Assembly: GCF_014839805.1 (NCBI RefSeq)
Contig: NC_051131.1
Location: 11,644,913 to 11,708,912 of the forward strand
From: Manduca sexta
Taxonomy: Eukaryota; Arthropoda; Insecta; Lepidoptera; Sphingidae
Length of the DNA stretch: 64,000 bases
Direction: 5' to 3'
In this document: piece by piece, positions 1-12,985 of the stretch
Layout of the letters: every line of letters begins with the position of its first letter
Position numbering within the stretch: position 1 is the first letter of the stretch
Notes under the pieces: generated by a model
Seen by the model: the letters and a program-made list of their open reading frames with translations, nothing else
Databases searched by the model: none
What the model was told of the DNA's origin: nothing
Made by a program: the position numbers and the translations under genes

Positions 1-650
1 TTAGTATGAATTGAGTTTGTTTAAAAATCTTAATTAATAATTAAAATAATTTCATAGATTTTAATTAAATACTGCATCAACATTTTCGTGTATTGTTAAG
101 TTTTAACATTAATTAATTTGATAACAATGGTCAAACTCCAACGTGTTCGATTACACGTATAACGTCTACTTCAGTCTTACTGAACTTATATACTTAATGT
201 AAAATATAAATAGGGACTATTTTACTTAAAGAATAACACCGGATAAAAACATTAAAGATCGAGACAGTCGAGTGCAGAATTTTATTATAATTATGTTAGT
301 TTAATCTTAGAACGGCAAACGGCCGAACCCGCTCTTCAGAAACGTTTTGCCGCACAAAATATTTTAATGCCCACGATTCCAGATTATGAACAGAGCATAA
401 AATTTGTAAGAATAGCTACGTAATCAGAATAAATTGCGACGGAAATACACGTATATTTTTATGAAAAAAATCAAAGCTTTGTGTGGCCGACAATTCGCTG
501 GAATGTAAAACAACTCTCGGCTAAATATGACAACACATTTTGGAAATGTTATTGTTATTGTGGTTCTACATTCGATTTAGAATGTAAGTATGTTATTCTT
601 ATTAAATTGCTGTTCCGTGAATCGTTTTTATATTAATATTCCTTATTAAA

Positions 651-755
651 CGGCGTTAGCCTATTTGGGAATTGAATGGACTGTTGAGAAGAATGTCCGC
701 TGGTTCAAAACCGAAAGGCTAACAAGTCTCGCACCTCTCACCTTTGTAAAATTAG
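651..755 (+). repeat. SINE-1 fragment, tRNA-like head
   Basis: The stretch has an A-box-like GCGTTAGCCTATTTGGG, a B-box-like GGTTCAAAAC near 701-711, and the GGCTAACA...CACCTCT continuation seen in other SINE-1 copies. The 3' part is missing. Confidence 0.6.
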
Positions 756-1284
756 CGTGAAATAATATTCCATACACCAATGTCTACTATCTTAAATGCG
801 ACGCGGTGCGTTACGTGTTTACGTAGTGACAAAACAATGTGTGGCATAAAGAATAAGGTCCCTGAAGGCAAAAAGAAATGCCTCTAAAGATCACCCGCAG
901 TACTTCACGCAAAAAACCCGCAATTTCCTATAACGCAGACATGGAAACTCCATTCGCCTATAATGTATACGAAACAATGTTCATTTAAAAAAAGGATCAA
1001 CATAATGCCATACACGAACAACCCTTTGTGCGTGTCCGTTTCATTTTAATTTCGCACTGTCGTTTGAACACAAGTAACCGAAAGAAACACAATGGACCTC
1101 TTATTTGAATACGCGAAGGTTTGCAGGTGAATGGAAACATTATTCTAAACATTAGTCCCTTCCGCTGCTCGCCAACCATACACGCCCTGAATTTGTCAAA
1201 TTATGTATGTATTAAAATGGACCACTGTAATTTTTGTATTTTAATTATTTCGAAAAGTTATTTGCATACTTTTGTTAATCAAAA

Positions 1285-1350
1285 ATCGTTCGCTTTTACG
1301 GTGAAGGAAATACATCGTGCGGAAATACCTGAGGAGTTCCCTATAGAAAT
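1285..1350 (+). repeat. SINE-1 internal fragment
   Basis: It carries the CGCTTTTACGGTGAAGGAAA and CTATAGAAAT body motifs shared with the copies at 5612 and 20873. Head and tail are absent. It abuts the family D fragment that follows. Confidence 0.5.
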
Positions 1351-1363
1351 TTTAAATTTTTTT

Positions 1364-1448
1364 GTCCGCCTAGGTAGGTACCACCGCAATGTCTATTTCT
1401 ACCACCAAGCAGCAGTGTGTAATCACTGTTGTGTTTCGATTTGAAGGA
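1364..1448 (+). repeat. Family D fragment (CCGCCTAGGTAGGTACCACC)
   Basis: The stretch shares CCGCCTAGGTAGGTACC, CTATTTCT and CAAGCAGCAGTGTGTA with the longer copy at 14892. It is a widespread lepidopteran retroelement tail of uncertain parent. Confidence 0.6.
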
Positions 1449-1780
1449 TGGTTAAAAAAACAGTAAATATAAATCAAACAAAACAATAAATTACGAAAAC
1501 AAGCCTAAAAGTCAAATATTTCGACTAACGCATCAGCTTTGGTATCCCTTAGAGATTGAGCCGAAATAAACTCGCGTCACCTATAAAACAAATAATAAAA
1601 CCGGGCCCAAAACACGGCGCCGTTAAATTCTATTTTATGTACTGTACGGACCTCCAATAAGCCTTTGATAGGGCTAATTTTCTCTCGCTGTGCCCATGTC
1701 GAAAGTTTTATTGTGACAAATGTAGATTTTTTTAAATGTCACATATTTTGTAGTATAAAGTTTTAGGAACATATTTTTTA

Positions 1781-1970
1781 CTAGCATTTCCCTGTGGCTT
1801 TGCCCGCGTGTAAATTTTTTCCGGGATAATTATATTCCCGGGATTAAAGTAGTCTACGGCATTCAGGATTAATGTTACTTCTTATCAGTAAAAGATATCA
1901 AAATAAGTTTAGTAGTTCCTGAGATTAGCGCATTTAAACTGGTATATATAGTATTATCTTCACAACATAT
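1781..1970 (-). mobile_element. Helitron-like 3' terminal fragment
   Basis: Read on the minus strand this ends in the GC-rich hairpin and CTAG typical of a Helitron terminus (plus strand: ACTAGCATTTCCCTGTGGC). The GGGATAA and AGTAGTTCCTGAGATTAG body motifs match the copy at 51204. Confidence 0.5.
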
Positions 1971-2637
1971 TGTGTAGGATGTAGATCAGAACTCGACGGG
2001 TCGCACTACCCTCCTTTATAAATATTTCTATACTACATTATATAGTTCCTTTAATATTAACTGCACTTGATTAAATTATAACTCAATTCTTTATTAATGT
2101 ATTTGTTATATTTAGTAAATTTAGCGGATGACGGATGATGTAGATGTACACAAAAACTTAATCTAGTTTATGCTACATCTTTTGCTATATCAACTATTGT
2201 TAAGTGTTATTGATTATAATAAAAATAAAAGAAATATATTATAGGTACGTATGTACCGCAAACAAACAAATAAACTCTTCAGCATTATAATATTAGTATG
2301 TTCTATGATAGAATGAGCAAATCGTTTGCTTAAACGTAAGCGCCTTTTGATTATATCTTTGCCTTCCTTCGGGAATACCTAAAAGCCGCGAGTAAGTGTG
2401 CACGTTTTCTTATTATTATAACTTCTCTTTATACTAATGTCTATATCGAATTGTTTATGTTTTCGTATTAAAAAAGCAATCACCATTTTACATACTCGTA
2501 GAGAATATTTACAACAACATTCTAGAATAACGTGATAGACGTTCCAACGCATGTCGAGCGACTGGAATTGTCGAATGGAATAACATTGATTTTTTATCGT
2601 TAAATGACCGTATATATTGAATCCCTCCTAGACAAAT

Positions 2638-2975
2638 GTCGGCCACAACAACCAATCTCAATGGAGATTAGCTAATCTGTCTAGCTAGAAACATAGGAGA
2701 TATTATAGTGCACAAGTGGGTACGCAACGTAGAGGTGCACTCTCTGTTCCTTCACTCTGATAGTCCCGTGAAACGGCTATCCAACATAACCGGAAAGAGT
2801 TCAGGCGTAGAACTAATGGCTTTTCATGACTGTCTCCGATGCCACTAAATAATTTTTAAAATGAAAACACCCAATCATATTTCTTTTTGGCCCGACCCAA
2901 GATTCGAACCCAGGACTTCAGCGCGCTAGTCGTACTCGTAACGCGTATACATTACCCCTACGCCACGGTAGCCGA
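2638..2975 (-). repeat. SINE-2 near-complete copy
   Basis: On the minus strand it starts with a tRNA-like head ending at 2975 (A box GTGGCGTAGGGG, B box GGGTTCGAATC). It continues through the body that includes GTGCACTATAATA and ends near GATTGG. It is the reverse partner of the copy at 36958-37345. Confidence 0.75.
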
Positions 2976-3904
2976 TATAATACGTCTACTAAGTATATAT
3001 GTAGTACCTTATTGCAACTAAATTAAGTGTCATAATAGTAAACCTACAGCATCAAGCTTATCTTCTCTCATAATGCATCTCTCATATATGATGAACAAAA
3101 ACCAATCTCAAGCAACCGATGTGTATTTCGTAAAATTACATTAAAACCTAGAAAAAAGTATTTTCTAAAACATAATTTAAATCAATCCAAACCAAAAATT
3201 ATTAAGAACGTCGCCATTAGCATAAATAATTACAGCCGATACAAAGCAAGACCAAAAATGTATGTTTGCGAGGAAACAGGTGGACAAATACAGTCCAATG
3301 TATAAATAGTGGACGGACGTAACACAAACTATACCGTTTGTTTAGGATGCTCTAGTTTTAACAAGGATTTAGCAATTAGTCAAACACAAATTAATTTGTT
3401 GTTTCAGCGTGAGGTAAAAATATTTAATTACGTAGGTATTTACATAAATAAATTGGTTTAATTTGTGTATTCGTCGGAGTGAGAACGAACTTTCCCAGGC
3501 TATGAAAAAAATCTTTGGACAACATGCAAATTCGAAACCTAAAAATTCGAATAAGTTTTTGAAAGCGGTAAAGACAAATTAAACACTGAAAAAGGATGTA
3601 AATCCTAACCATCCTAGGTACATTTAAAAATATGATTTCGCTTTTGAAACACAAATTCAATTATTAGAGGCATCTGAGGACCCGTTAAAATCACCCGAGC
3701 ATGAACGCGATACTAATGAAATTTATGTGTTAATTTTATAATTAGGGCCGTATGTCTCAATAATTAAAACACATTTATCACTGCTCTTCGTGCCTTTGAT
3801 GCAAATTTTGTAAGAACTCACTGTACTTTCTTTTAGTATAAAAATGCCAGTTGACGCTCATTTTGCTAAACTAATATAATACGCATTTAATACTATCCTT
3901 GTAC

Positions 3905-4030
3905 CTAATACAGGTATTTAAAACCGGAGAGCGCAGTGTTCCTCCGTGTCCCTTCGGGCTACGAGCGTAGCAACCGTAGCGAATGTAGAAGCGTAGCGAG
4001 TGTAGCTTCGTAGCTCAGTAGCGTTCTAAA
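3905..4030 (+). repeat. Degenerate GTAGCG-type short tandem array
   Basis: The CGTAGC/GTAGCGA unit recurs at irregular spacing through about 3960-4025 in an otherwise AT-rich area. It has no coding frame. It looks like a decayed minisatellite or repeat core. Confidence 0.5.
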
Positions 4031-4163
4031 ATGCATTATGGCTGCATGTTTTTGCATATGCAATGCATGACGTTTATTGTGAGTAGAGCCGATAGACCGC
4101 GAGCCTCGGAGTTTTATTAGAATTTATATGTTATTGGATTTAGAATGAAAACGTGGGTGGCAT

Positions 4164-4198
4164 GAATGCAAATATCTTCGGCGAAAATATTTGCATTC
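4164..4198. repeat. Inverted repeat built from two POU octamers
   Basis: Perfect 12-base arms (GAATGCAAATAT and ATATTTGCATTC) flank an 11-base loop. Each arm contains ATGCAAAT, the classic POU/Oct octamer. It may be a paired binding site or just a hairpin. Confidence 0.55.
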
Positions 4199-4919
4199 GA
4201 TATTCTATGGAATTTTATTTGTGGTCACATAGAATGTTCGATGAAATTGAGTTTATGGTAATACAATTATTAATAAAAAACAGTTTAAATGCAATGTACC
4301 TTAAAATAAAACGAAGATCCAATAACCTGAGCAATGCAGATTACCACCAATTTTCGACAAAATGTATTTTGCATAAACAATAAATATTTTTAAATGTACA
4401 ATCGTTTATAGAATTATTAGTATAGTCTTTGAATAATACAAAATATGTTCTATTATATAGATTCCACAGAATACAAATGGAAAAATATTATCATGAGATT
4501 TCATCAACGAATTCAAGAGAGAGAGAGCTTTCTCGATTGAATCTATCAAAAACGTTGTTCATTATAATCCATGAATATAAATTGCACTAGGCTCGGGAAT
4601 TAGCTTTGAGCTTAAAACAAAACGGAAATAAAGTAAAGGATTCCATTTTTAAAAATCTGTGCCTCGAATTGTTTTAGGTTAAAAAAATAAAAGCAATCTT
4701 CAATAAGACGAAAATATTATCGCATAGCATAAATAATTCCTCTATTATTATACCTTTATTATGCCAATAATTCGTATTCAATTAATATCTCTTATTATTC
4801 ATCAGTTGTATTTTACTTCTATAATGCTTTTGCATTATATAAATATGAACACAATTAATTTCTTCATGCTGTTGTTTTTTTTAATTACAATTTATGCAAA
4901 ATTCATTCTAGTCATTTAA

Positions 4920-4946
4920 AAATAGAATTATAATATAATTCTATTT
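4920..4946. repeat. AT-rich palindrome, 12-base arms
   Basis: AAATAGAATTAT and ATAATTCTATTT are perfect inverted arms around AAT. No terminal features of a transposon are seen beside it. Confidence 0.5.
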
Positions 4947-5540
4947 ATAAATAACCAGAATAATATCGACTTTATGTGGTTGTGTAGTATGCATGCGTTC
5001 CTTTTTCATTCGATAGTACATTCGAAGTCTCATTCAGTCTTTACAGGCAATATATTTTTAATTGTGATTTAACAGTGCATTTAATATTCAATATATTAAC
5101 GTGCATTTTGTCTTACAGTGTTAATTCAAAGGTCTGATGTTAATCCGTATATGAACTAACATAACAGGTTAGTAACCTTATTGGCTTTTTTATCTTGGAA
5201 CTAATAAAATGCTTGTATCCATAATTTCATTTAACAATGCTCTGAAAATAGCTTCCCTAATAAATGAACTCTAACAATGCGACATAAAGTTAGTATTACA
5301 ATAAAACAATGTGGGCACCAGATTCACCTTCCGTCCCCCACATATATCACGAACGTAATAAAACGTCAGAATCCGCAGAAATTACACGTCTATGCTATAT
5401 TTCATAGCGATACAATAAAATGTGCGTAACCAATAACATGGCATAAGTGGAGTGTTTTGTTTGCAAATATAACCATAAGTTCACGGCCGTTCTCCGATGT
5501 AAGATATTTTTATATAAAGATACATTCATATGCTCACGCT

Positions 5541-5608
5541 CTTATCCTAAAGGGCTAGGCGGAGGCGTAAGTAGTGCACCACTTACGCAATGTTTATTCC
5601 GCGCCCTA
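5541..5608 (-). repeat. SINE-3 3' tail fragment
   Basis: The AAGGGCTAGGCGGAGGCG...AGTGCACC stretch is the reverse of the SINE-3 tail. It also forms a near-perfect palindrome at 5565-5588. It directly abuts SINE-1. Confidence 0.5.
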
Positions 5609-5611
5609 ATG

Positions 5612-5931
5612 TTAATGTAGCCTAGGTGGGTGTGAAACGGACTGCCGAGACGAATCTCCGCAGGTTCAAACCTTAAGGGCACACACCTTTAACTTTTCTT
5701 AAAATTATGTGTGTATTCTTTGTGAATTATACCTTGCTTTAACCGTGTAGAAAACATCGTGAGAAATCCTGCATACTTGAGAAATTCTCTATAGGAATTT
5801 TGAGGGTGTGTGAAGTCTACCAATCCGCACTAGGCCAGCGTGGTGGACTAAGGCCTAATCCCTCTCAGTAGTAGAGAAGGCCCATGCCCAACAGTGGGAC
5901 AGTATATAATATAAGGCTAATATTATTATTC
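5612..5931 (+). repeat. SINE-1 near full-length copy
   Basis: The tRNA-like head has an A box (GTAGCCTAGGTGGG) at 5618 and a B box (GGTTCAAACC) at about 5665. The body follows, with ACTAGGCCAGCGTGGTGGAC and CCTCTCAGTAGTAGAG, and the TTATT-rich tail ends at about 5931. Confidence 0.8.
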
Positions 5932-5934
5932 AGA

Positions 5935-6080
5935 CTTTGTAGCCTTCAAATTAGTTTCTTCAGTCCGCCTTGTGACCATGGAAACTGCAGTCTTTGAAAC
6001 GTCGGAAAAAAATAAAATATAAAAAGCCGCGATAAAATTCGCAAACTAATTTTATTTCGATGTCTAACATTCGCGTTAAC
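5935..6080 (+). mobile_element. MITE-A, one end
   Basis: The right half of MITE-A is present: GTCTTTGAAACGTCGG, CCGCGATAAAATTCG, then TTTTATTTCGATGTC. The matching left arm is missing. Confidence 0.55.
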
Positions 6081-7223
6081 ATAAAAAATGAATATAACTG
6101 ATCCTTTTATTGTCCATAAACAGTTAATTTCAGGGACAAATTCTTATCACGGTGGCAACTTAAAAGGTTTATTGGAATCAAAAATTACACTCGTGTTTGC
6201 CCAGTTAAGGCAACGAACCCAAAATCTCACGGTTCCCAGCCCACCACCAGACCACGTGGTGTTAGACCGCTATATGGTGATCATAATGACACAAAATAAT
6301 AGCACAATCATTTATTATACCATCAAATACAAAAGTCTAAATAATTCCTCGACGCGACTAACGAATTAAGGCAAAATCACATTCCAACTCAAACCTTTCA
6401 CAGGTAACCGACACAAAGAATTGGATTGCATTTTTTAACCGCTTTCATCATACGAATAAGCGATGTTACAAACGCTTTACAAGTCGAACAACAAAACTGA
6501 TGGAAGTGCTGCAACGCTGCATGTGTAATTTCCTTGTCATAGGCACAAACAGTGCAATTAAGTCTGTATTATTTACTGTTCATTAGTGTACCGGGTGGGA
6601 AATTAATTTATCCATTTAAATAAATTTACATTGTTGGAAAAATTAATGACCGACTGTTATGAATTATGATCGTTAAATCGCAACAACTAGCGCCATCTGT
6701 TAGCGTTGCTAGTAATGTGGGTTACAGAGACTGTTCTTAGAATAATAAGGACTTATCCATAGTTAGTAGTAGTTATTCCATTAAATTAGTATCAAAATCA
6801 TATTATATTTATACATATACTTGTCTTCGATAGTGACCACGGTTGAGGAATCGGTTTTATTCGTCATGACTAACTGTCCGTATCAATTGTGTCAAATAAA
6901 AACCAACCTTTAAACAATATTCCTCGTTATTTAATTAACTCAACAGGCTGAATAATTGCAATCAGCAATTAACATGTTTTCGTTTATTTTAACTCGAATA
7001 TGAAACATTCAACAGATGCGCAACGAAACGAATTCTGTACCGCTACTGTTTGTAACTTTTTTTATTCGCCTGCATCTGAAATGGGCGAAAAATTTATTTT
7101 TTAACATACTTATGGCACTTGCATACTTGTTTATCTCTAGAAATGCGACCTGGTATCTGATATATATACTTGTATTTATACCTGTATGCACACACACATT
7201 AATTATACATAAATTAATAATAG

Positions 7224-7468
7224 TAATATCAGCCCTGTATTATATACTGTCCCACTGTTAGGCACGGGCCTCCTCTACTACTGAGAGGGGGCTTAGGCCT
7301 TAGTCCACCACGCTGGCCTAGTGCCGATTGATAGCCTTCACACACCTTCGAAATTCCTATAGAGAACTTCTCAGGTATGCAGGTTTCCTCACGATGTTTT
7401 CCTTCACCGTAAAAGCAAGCGATATTTCACAAAGAATACACACATAATTTTTTAGAAAAATCAGAGGT
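7224..7468 (-). repeat. SINE-1, head-truncated
   Basis: The reverse copy contains CAGCCCTGTATTATATACTG, GAGAGGGGGCTTAGGCCTTA, the GATGTTTTCCTTCACCG body and ACACATAATTTTTTAG. The tRNA-like head is absent. Confidence 0.75.
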
Positions 7469-8477
7469 AATTTTATACATAGAAGTAAAAAAAAAATAAT
7501 GATAAATAAATTATGTGAACTGTCAGCATAATATAATTTGAATTTTTGAAATTATAATGATAATGAATAAAACAGTGTAGAGTTGTTACTTAGTGCTATT
7601 ACTGTCTTATTATGGTCGTGTTCTGACATTCAATGTGTTACAAATACATAAGTAGTTATCCTACTAAATCTAGTTTGCTCTCACTTCCTAAGCACGCTAA
7701 TTGCTGTGAAATTCCTCAAGGGCGGCTTAAAGGCCGAGAATATTATATTATGTCGGGTCCTTTTTGGAAAATTTCATCTCACGCTACTATTCTCCTGTGT
7801 AAGTATGACAATTTGTGCAGCCCCATATACAGATTTTGGCTCTCGTCTCACAAGGGTAAGAACAGGATGATATGATCCACCTTTATAACACTGTGGACGC
7901 TATTATAGAATAATTATCAACATGTTATATGTTATATATTAATTTATATTTGTACGCATATTATTGGTTTAATGGCTCAAATAAAAACAATTTATTTATT
8001 AATATTAATATCAAACAAGAAAAATTATTTTCTAGGGTCACCTATGCACCTACCATATTTTTTCACAAGCCAAAAATACGAATCGTGAATTGAACCAATC
8101 CATACAAGATTAGTTAACTATTGTTCATAAATATTGGCCTCTTTTGTCCAGACGTTAATGAAGAAAGTTGAATGAACGTGCTTTACAATTCTAATTAATC
8201 GTAAACCAATATCTACTGTCAACAACTGTTACTAACTATATGCAGATATTGAAACATTAGTTCGAAATTAATTAAAATATAAAAAGAAGTTCATTTATAA
8301 TATCCACATAAAACTTCAAGCACTTTTTAAAAACATACTCATTATATTATTTAGTATAACCTATTATTAATATAATCAATTATTCTACTTTCAAAACGCA
8401 CAATCTTTAACATAATATTTATTGTTCTTGCTTAATATTTCAAAAAAATATTTGTCCCATGTTTAACAGATACCCTG

Positions 8478-8498
8478 CGGATGATGATGATGATGATT
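8478..8498 (+). repeat. (GAT)n microsatellite
   Basis: About six GAT units follow TACCCTGCG. Confidence 0.9.
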
Positions 8499-8618
8499 TG
8501 TCTTTACTTGAATTCTCATAAATACCTAGAGCAAGCTAGGAACTGCGACATTCTGGATTGATTACCAGGACAATCTTTTCTATTGGAAACGTAAATATAT
8601 TGTAAAAGTAAACAACAT

Positions 8619-8738
8619 TTACCAATCCGCACTAGGCCAGCGTGGTGGACTAAGGCCTAATCCCTCTCAGTAGTAGAGGAGGACCGTGCCCAACAGAGGG
8701 ACAGTATACAATACAGGACTGATATTATTATATATTAT
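8619..8738 (+). repeat. SINE-1 3' fragment
   Basis: Only the tail portion is present, from ACCAATCCGCACTAGGCC to the TATTATTATA tail. Confidence 0.75.
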
Positions 8739-9024
8739 TAAACATTTGGATGCACCTGCACGGAGCTTAGAGAGTCCATCTCACGCCAGCTTACAAGTTA
8801 CTATCAGTTTGGCATTCCTAATCCCTCACCGCACACTCGCCGTTCATTAACACAATATTGCCAAAATTATTTTGAACTAGTTACTTAGTTTCGTATTAAG
8901 CAAGTTTCTAATCCGTTGCTTGACTTATTAAAGATGACCCCTTGGGGGTGATTTTGTTTTCGGTCTCTATAAATAGACTGGGAATATATCACAAGATTTT
9001 GACAAAATTTTACTACGTCGATTG

Positions 9025-9268
9025 CGTAATTACGTATGCGACTGTGGTGCTCAGGGCTCGGGTTCGATTCCCTAGTCAGGCAGAGGGATATTGGGTTTTT
9101 CTACTGAGTAATAGCCCGGGATCTGGAATTTGAGCTCGATATAGCAATGAGCTCGACGCCTATCACATCATGGGACGCATTACACACAGCGGAAAGTGGG
9201 TGCACTATTTGCGCCACTGCCTGCCCCTTTGGAGTTAAAAGACGTGAGTGTGTATGTGTGTCATTTAA
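9025..9268 (+). repeat. SINE-3 copy
   Basis: The tRNA-like B box GGGTTCGATTCC is at about 9059. It is followed by TTTTTCTACTGAGTA, CTATCACATCATGGGACG, GGAAAGTGGGTGCACTA and the pyrimidine-rich CCTGCCCCTTTGGAG tail. Confidence 0.75.
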
Positions 9269-9636
9269 AAAAATATAATTTATTTTGTGTCTACTGTCCA
9301 GTAAACGGGCTTTATTTGTTTTTTAACTTAAATTGAAATTTTATAACAATAAACGGGCTTTACATGATTTTTAAGTGGGATTCAATTTTACCAGTCAAAT
9401 TGTAATCATGAATGTTGAAGTACAAATTATTTACTGTAATTGTTAGTGAAAGGTTTTGGAATAACTGGCGTTAATCCACAAAATATATAGCTCATAACTA
9501 TTTATTTGACTATTACTGACCTTATATGTAAGTGTTGTTTAAAAACGGCTTATGTGGAAAACTTTAAGCAATCAGTTTCATACACAAGGATAAAAAAAAT
9601 TGTTTTATAATTGACTTCATTCGTTGTAACTTTTAA

Positions 9637-9649
9637 CCCCCCCCCCCCC
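9637..9649 (+). repeat. Poly-C run (13)
   Basis: An uninterrupted run of 13 C in AT-rich DNA; length may vary between individuals or be a sequencing artefact. Confidence 0.9.
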
Positions 9650-10460
9650 TCTTCTGTCAAAGAAACCCATTGATAATTTAACACGGTATAAATATAGTTT
9701 TGATTGAATGACTAATCAACGGGGCAACAAACTTGAAGTAACAAATTTCAATAAAGCGTTTATTTGTGAGTCAAGTTTAATAACTTGACTTCTAAGTTAA
9801 TACTTAGTTACCGATATAACAAATTAAAATCGGCGTGAATTACTAGGGATTCTAATAGATAACACAAATAAATAAGTAAAAATACAAATATACAGGAGAG
9901 CGATTTAAACATTCTAAACTTTGTAAATTTGTTATAGTTTAACAGAAATCTTTGAAGTTTTGAAATGTTATACCTCAGTATTTTAAAATTGTAAAGTTGT
10001 ATTTTTGCACTTGTACAAAAACGTAGGACCCGTCGATAATAAGTATTCGAAGAAATTAACAGACTGATTATTTTATTTAATAAATGTATTATTTATTTTC
10101 ATCCATCTCTTACCTTCCTTGAATGTGTAGAGAAAATGTAAATTATTTACACAAACTACAGAATATGACTAATTGCACTAAGAAGCAGAACATACTAAAT
10201 CTTATTCTGAGACAAGCATTTTATACTTCAGAAAGAGGATAAATTATTAGTAAAGATTAAAAATGTCGCTGCGTCTCGTCTACGTAGAATAATGTCCCCG
10301 AGGAACAATATCAGTGTCTGACAATTTAAGCACTTGGTTACGCTTCAATAACTTAGGAAAATTTGCCAATATAATTACTGGAAACTAAATTATTATAAAC
10401 AAACTTTAAGTATATGTTACGATAAAACTGTTTGATTTATAAATTGGTAATTATCAAAAC

Positions 10461-10531
10461 TTACCGGTCATTAAAAATAATTACTAAGATTAATGGTAAA
10501 AAAGTTTAATTATGTATTTACCGGTCATTAA
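10461..10531 (+). repeat. Direct duplication of TTACCGGTCATTAA
   Basis: The 14-mer occurs at 10461 and 10518, 57 bases apart, and both copies are followed by ATAAT-rich sequence. It is a short local duplication. Confidence 0.6.
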
Positions 10532-11539
10532 TAATAATCATGCCGAACACTTGGTGAATGTATTAAATATTTTAAAACGGTGTATGCTAAGCGCAACGAC
10601 GTAACAATTTTTGTTTTATTGGAAAACAAACAGTGTCCTATTTAATAATTAATCAAACAATACGGTTGTCTAAGTTCCAATTACAAGTTATTGCACGTTA
10701 TAATAAATTATGCTCGTTTCATTTTACCTATATCTACTATTTATGGTGCATATATTACATACTAAGGAATAATCGAATTAGAAAACAATAAGAAATAAAA
10801 GTGAATTTCCTATCTCGCTAGCTATAAAGGCTGTGACTAGTTTAACTAGAATATTAACTACACTCGCAAATAAAAATGAAACCAATTTGTTTGGATAAAC
10901 AAACAAAACGCTAGGGGATTATCTGCCGTGACATATTACGTTTAGTATCAAATATTTTAAAAATACGTTAACATTTTTCTCAAATATTGACGTTTAAATT
11001 TTTTTATGATTCCGCAAAAGGTTATGCGGGGACAAAAATGTTGATGTGATGAAATGGATGTTATCTTGTTACGTGCCAAAAACTCGACACAGTGTGGCGC
11101 CAATGAGAGGTGAATTTTCTCATTAATTTCATTACTAATCAAATATTGATTAGTTGACGATTTTTACAATAATTACATGATAACTAACAATTCGAAGCAA
11201 GTTGCTACAATTATCCCATATGTGGTTTTGTAAGATTACAGGCCTTATGCAGCGTCAGCGTACTTTAAAACTTAAAGTATTTATGAATCATGGAAACAAT
11301 ACATCCTTCTCTCTTAAACATATTATATTAGTAAGCTCACCTAAAATACCAAAACAAAGCAACTCATGCGTGTCTGGTCATTTAACTAAAATAGAATGTT
11401 CATGCACACCACTTAAAAGCATTATAATAATGGACAGGAATATTCTTCATTTTCATAAAAGCATTGACATGCCATACAATATGGACGGACTTTAAGTTAT
11501 CGATGGACTTCAATGGGTCCTTATGGTGCAAAGCAATAA

Positions 11540-11965
11540 TAGATTTTAGTGCTTTTTTTTATTCTCTCACGGCATCTACTCCTGATGGCAAGCGCGATGC
11601 CGTCCAAATAAATTATGGAATGGCAACAGATGACTATCTCATTACATTCGACGCAATCTTGCGAACCTACTAAGATGCTTCTTCACGCTACAGCGAAAGG
11701 ACCCAAGATTAGGAGCCAGGCAAACTATTCCAAAGCTTAATGGTGCGGAAAAGTAGAGTTGGTGAATCTATCGTTTCGGGCCGTGATGATTTTAACCATC
11801 AAGCTGTGGTTTCGCATGCCAGCATGCTTAGTTCTGCTGAGAAAAGGAGAGGAGGGGATTAAATTGAACAATTGTTCAGAGCATTCGTCTTGATGCAGAC
11901 GGTAGCACACGACATAGCTGTTATAGGATTTATGTACGTTAAAATCAACCTTTTCTGACCATTTC
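11540..11965 (-). repeat. Family D-like retroelement tail
   Basis: The T-run followed by CCTGATGGCAAGCG is the reverse of an A-tailed retroelement end. An internal CTATTCCAAAGCTTAATGGT resembles CTGTTCCACAGATTAATGAT at about 61342. No intact reading frame is seen. Confidence 0.45.
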
Positions 11966-12269
11966 ATAGTAACTACATAGACTTTGGGCTAATTCTAAAA
12001 AGTATAGGCAATTTTTTTTTTTTATACAACCATTAATTTTTGAAGCTAATGGAACGTAGAAGTCAATAATTTTTATTATAATCCTCCATTATACAAACTC
12101 CGCACGTAATACCTAAAGTTAAATTAAAATTTCATATGATAATCTAAATGTTTAACAAACACAATCTCGAAAATAGGCGCAGAGTAAAAAGTTGAATATT
12201 TAAAAATATTCGCAAAGCAAACCCGAGCAAGCAAGGAGTGCTCTCTCAAATACTTTTATTTGAGCTGGT

Positions 12270-12510
12270 CTCGAATCACGAAGCTATTTGTCGACGAGCT
12301 GCGACGAGCGACGTGGGCGACGCTGTTTGCGCAACCACTACTTAGAACGAATGTCGCTTGTATTTAAGGACTATTTAAAAGGAAAAATATGTTTTCAGTT
12401 TTCGGTAACGAGAAACATGTGGAACGAACTGCACATACGCTTCACTTCGATTGTGCACCAAATCGTTTGCGTCAAAACGTTTGTAAAAGGTAACTTGTGT
12501 CGCTCGTAGT
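12270..12510. other. CpG-richer unique patch, no gene recognised
   Basis: A GACGAGCTGCGACGAGCGAC stretch with an open 73-codon plus frame. No splice sites or protein similarity make a case for coding. It loosely resembles 41600-41830, which may indicate a shared old repeat. Confidence 0.3.
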
Positions 12511-12734
12511 CTACTTAAGCTCTTTAAATAAAATTTGAGACGGAATACTTTGTATGGAGGTTATGGAACCAAGTGGTAGTATTTTAAAATGGTAGACCCA
12601 CACTATAATAGTTTAATCTGCCATATAATGGACTGTACATTGTACACTTTACAAAAAATCGGCATGTATATCAAGCGATCCTATTACGTTCACGGTCAAT
12701 GGAGTCAAAGATCCAATAAACACTAAACCTAACC

Positions 12735-12985
12735 TACTCTGTAATGAGACAAAACACTTTTTTGATACGACAAAGTGACCGCACTGCACCTAATAATGAG
12801 TGGAATGAGGTCCAATAGAATAACGACTGACGAGATATGTTTACCCTTTGGCAATCGACCCAATTAGGTACACCGACCTGTTGGAAGACACCGTAGTACA
12901 CCTTGTGTACCGTGAACGCTATTACGGCGGATATAAAAGATATCCTACCACCAGTAGCGAACTCCGGAAAATATATAAGAAAATA
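12735..12985 (-). repeat. Family E retroelement tail
   Basis: It shares TGGAATGAGGTCCAATAGAA, the CGACTGACGAGATATG segment, ACACCTTGTGTACCG and CGGATATAAAAGATATCC with the copy at 51770. The orientation is set by the T-rich start (an A tail on the minus strand). Confidence 0.65.

Noticed and set aside
1121..1444. 107-codon plus frame
   Set aside because: It crosses two unrelated repeat fragments (SINE-1 and family D), so it is a chance frame.
2880..2975. tRNA gene (A and B boxes)
   Set aside because: It is the head of SINE-2. It lacks a cloverleaf and is followed by SINE body. The same holds for the heads at 5612, 20888 and 62331.
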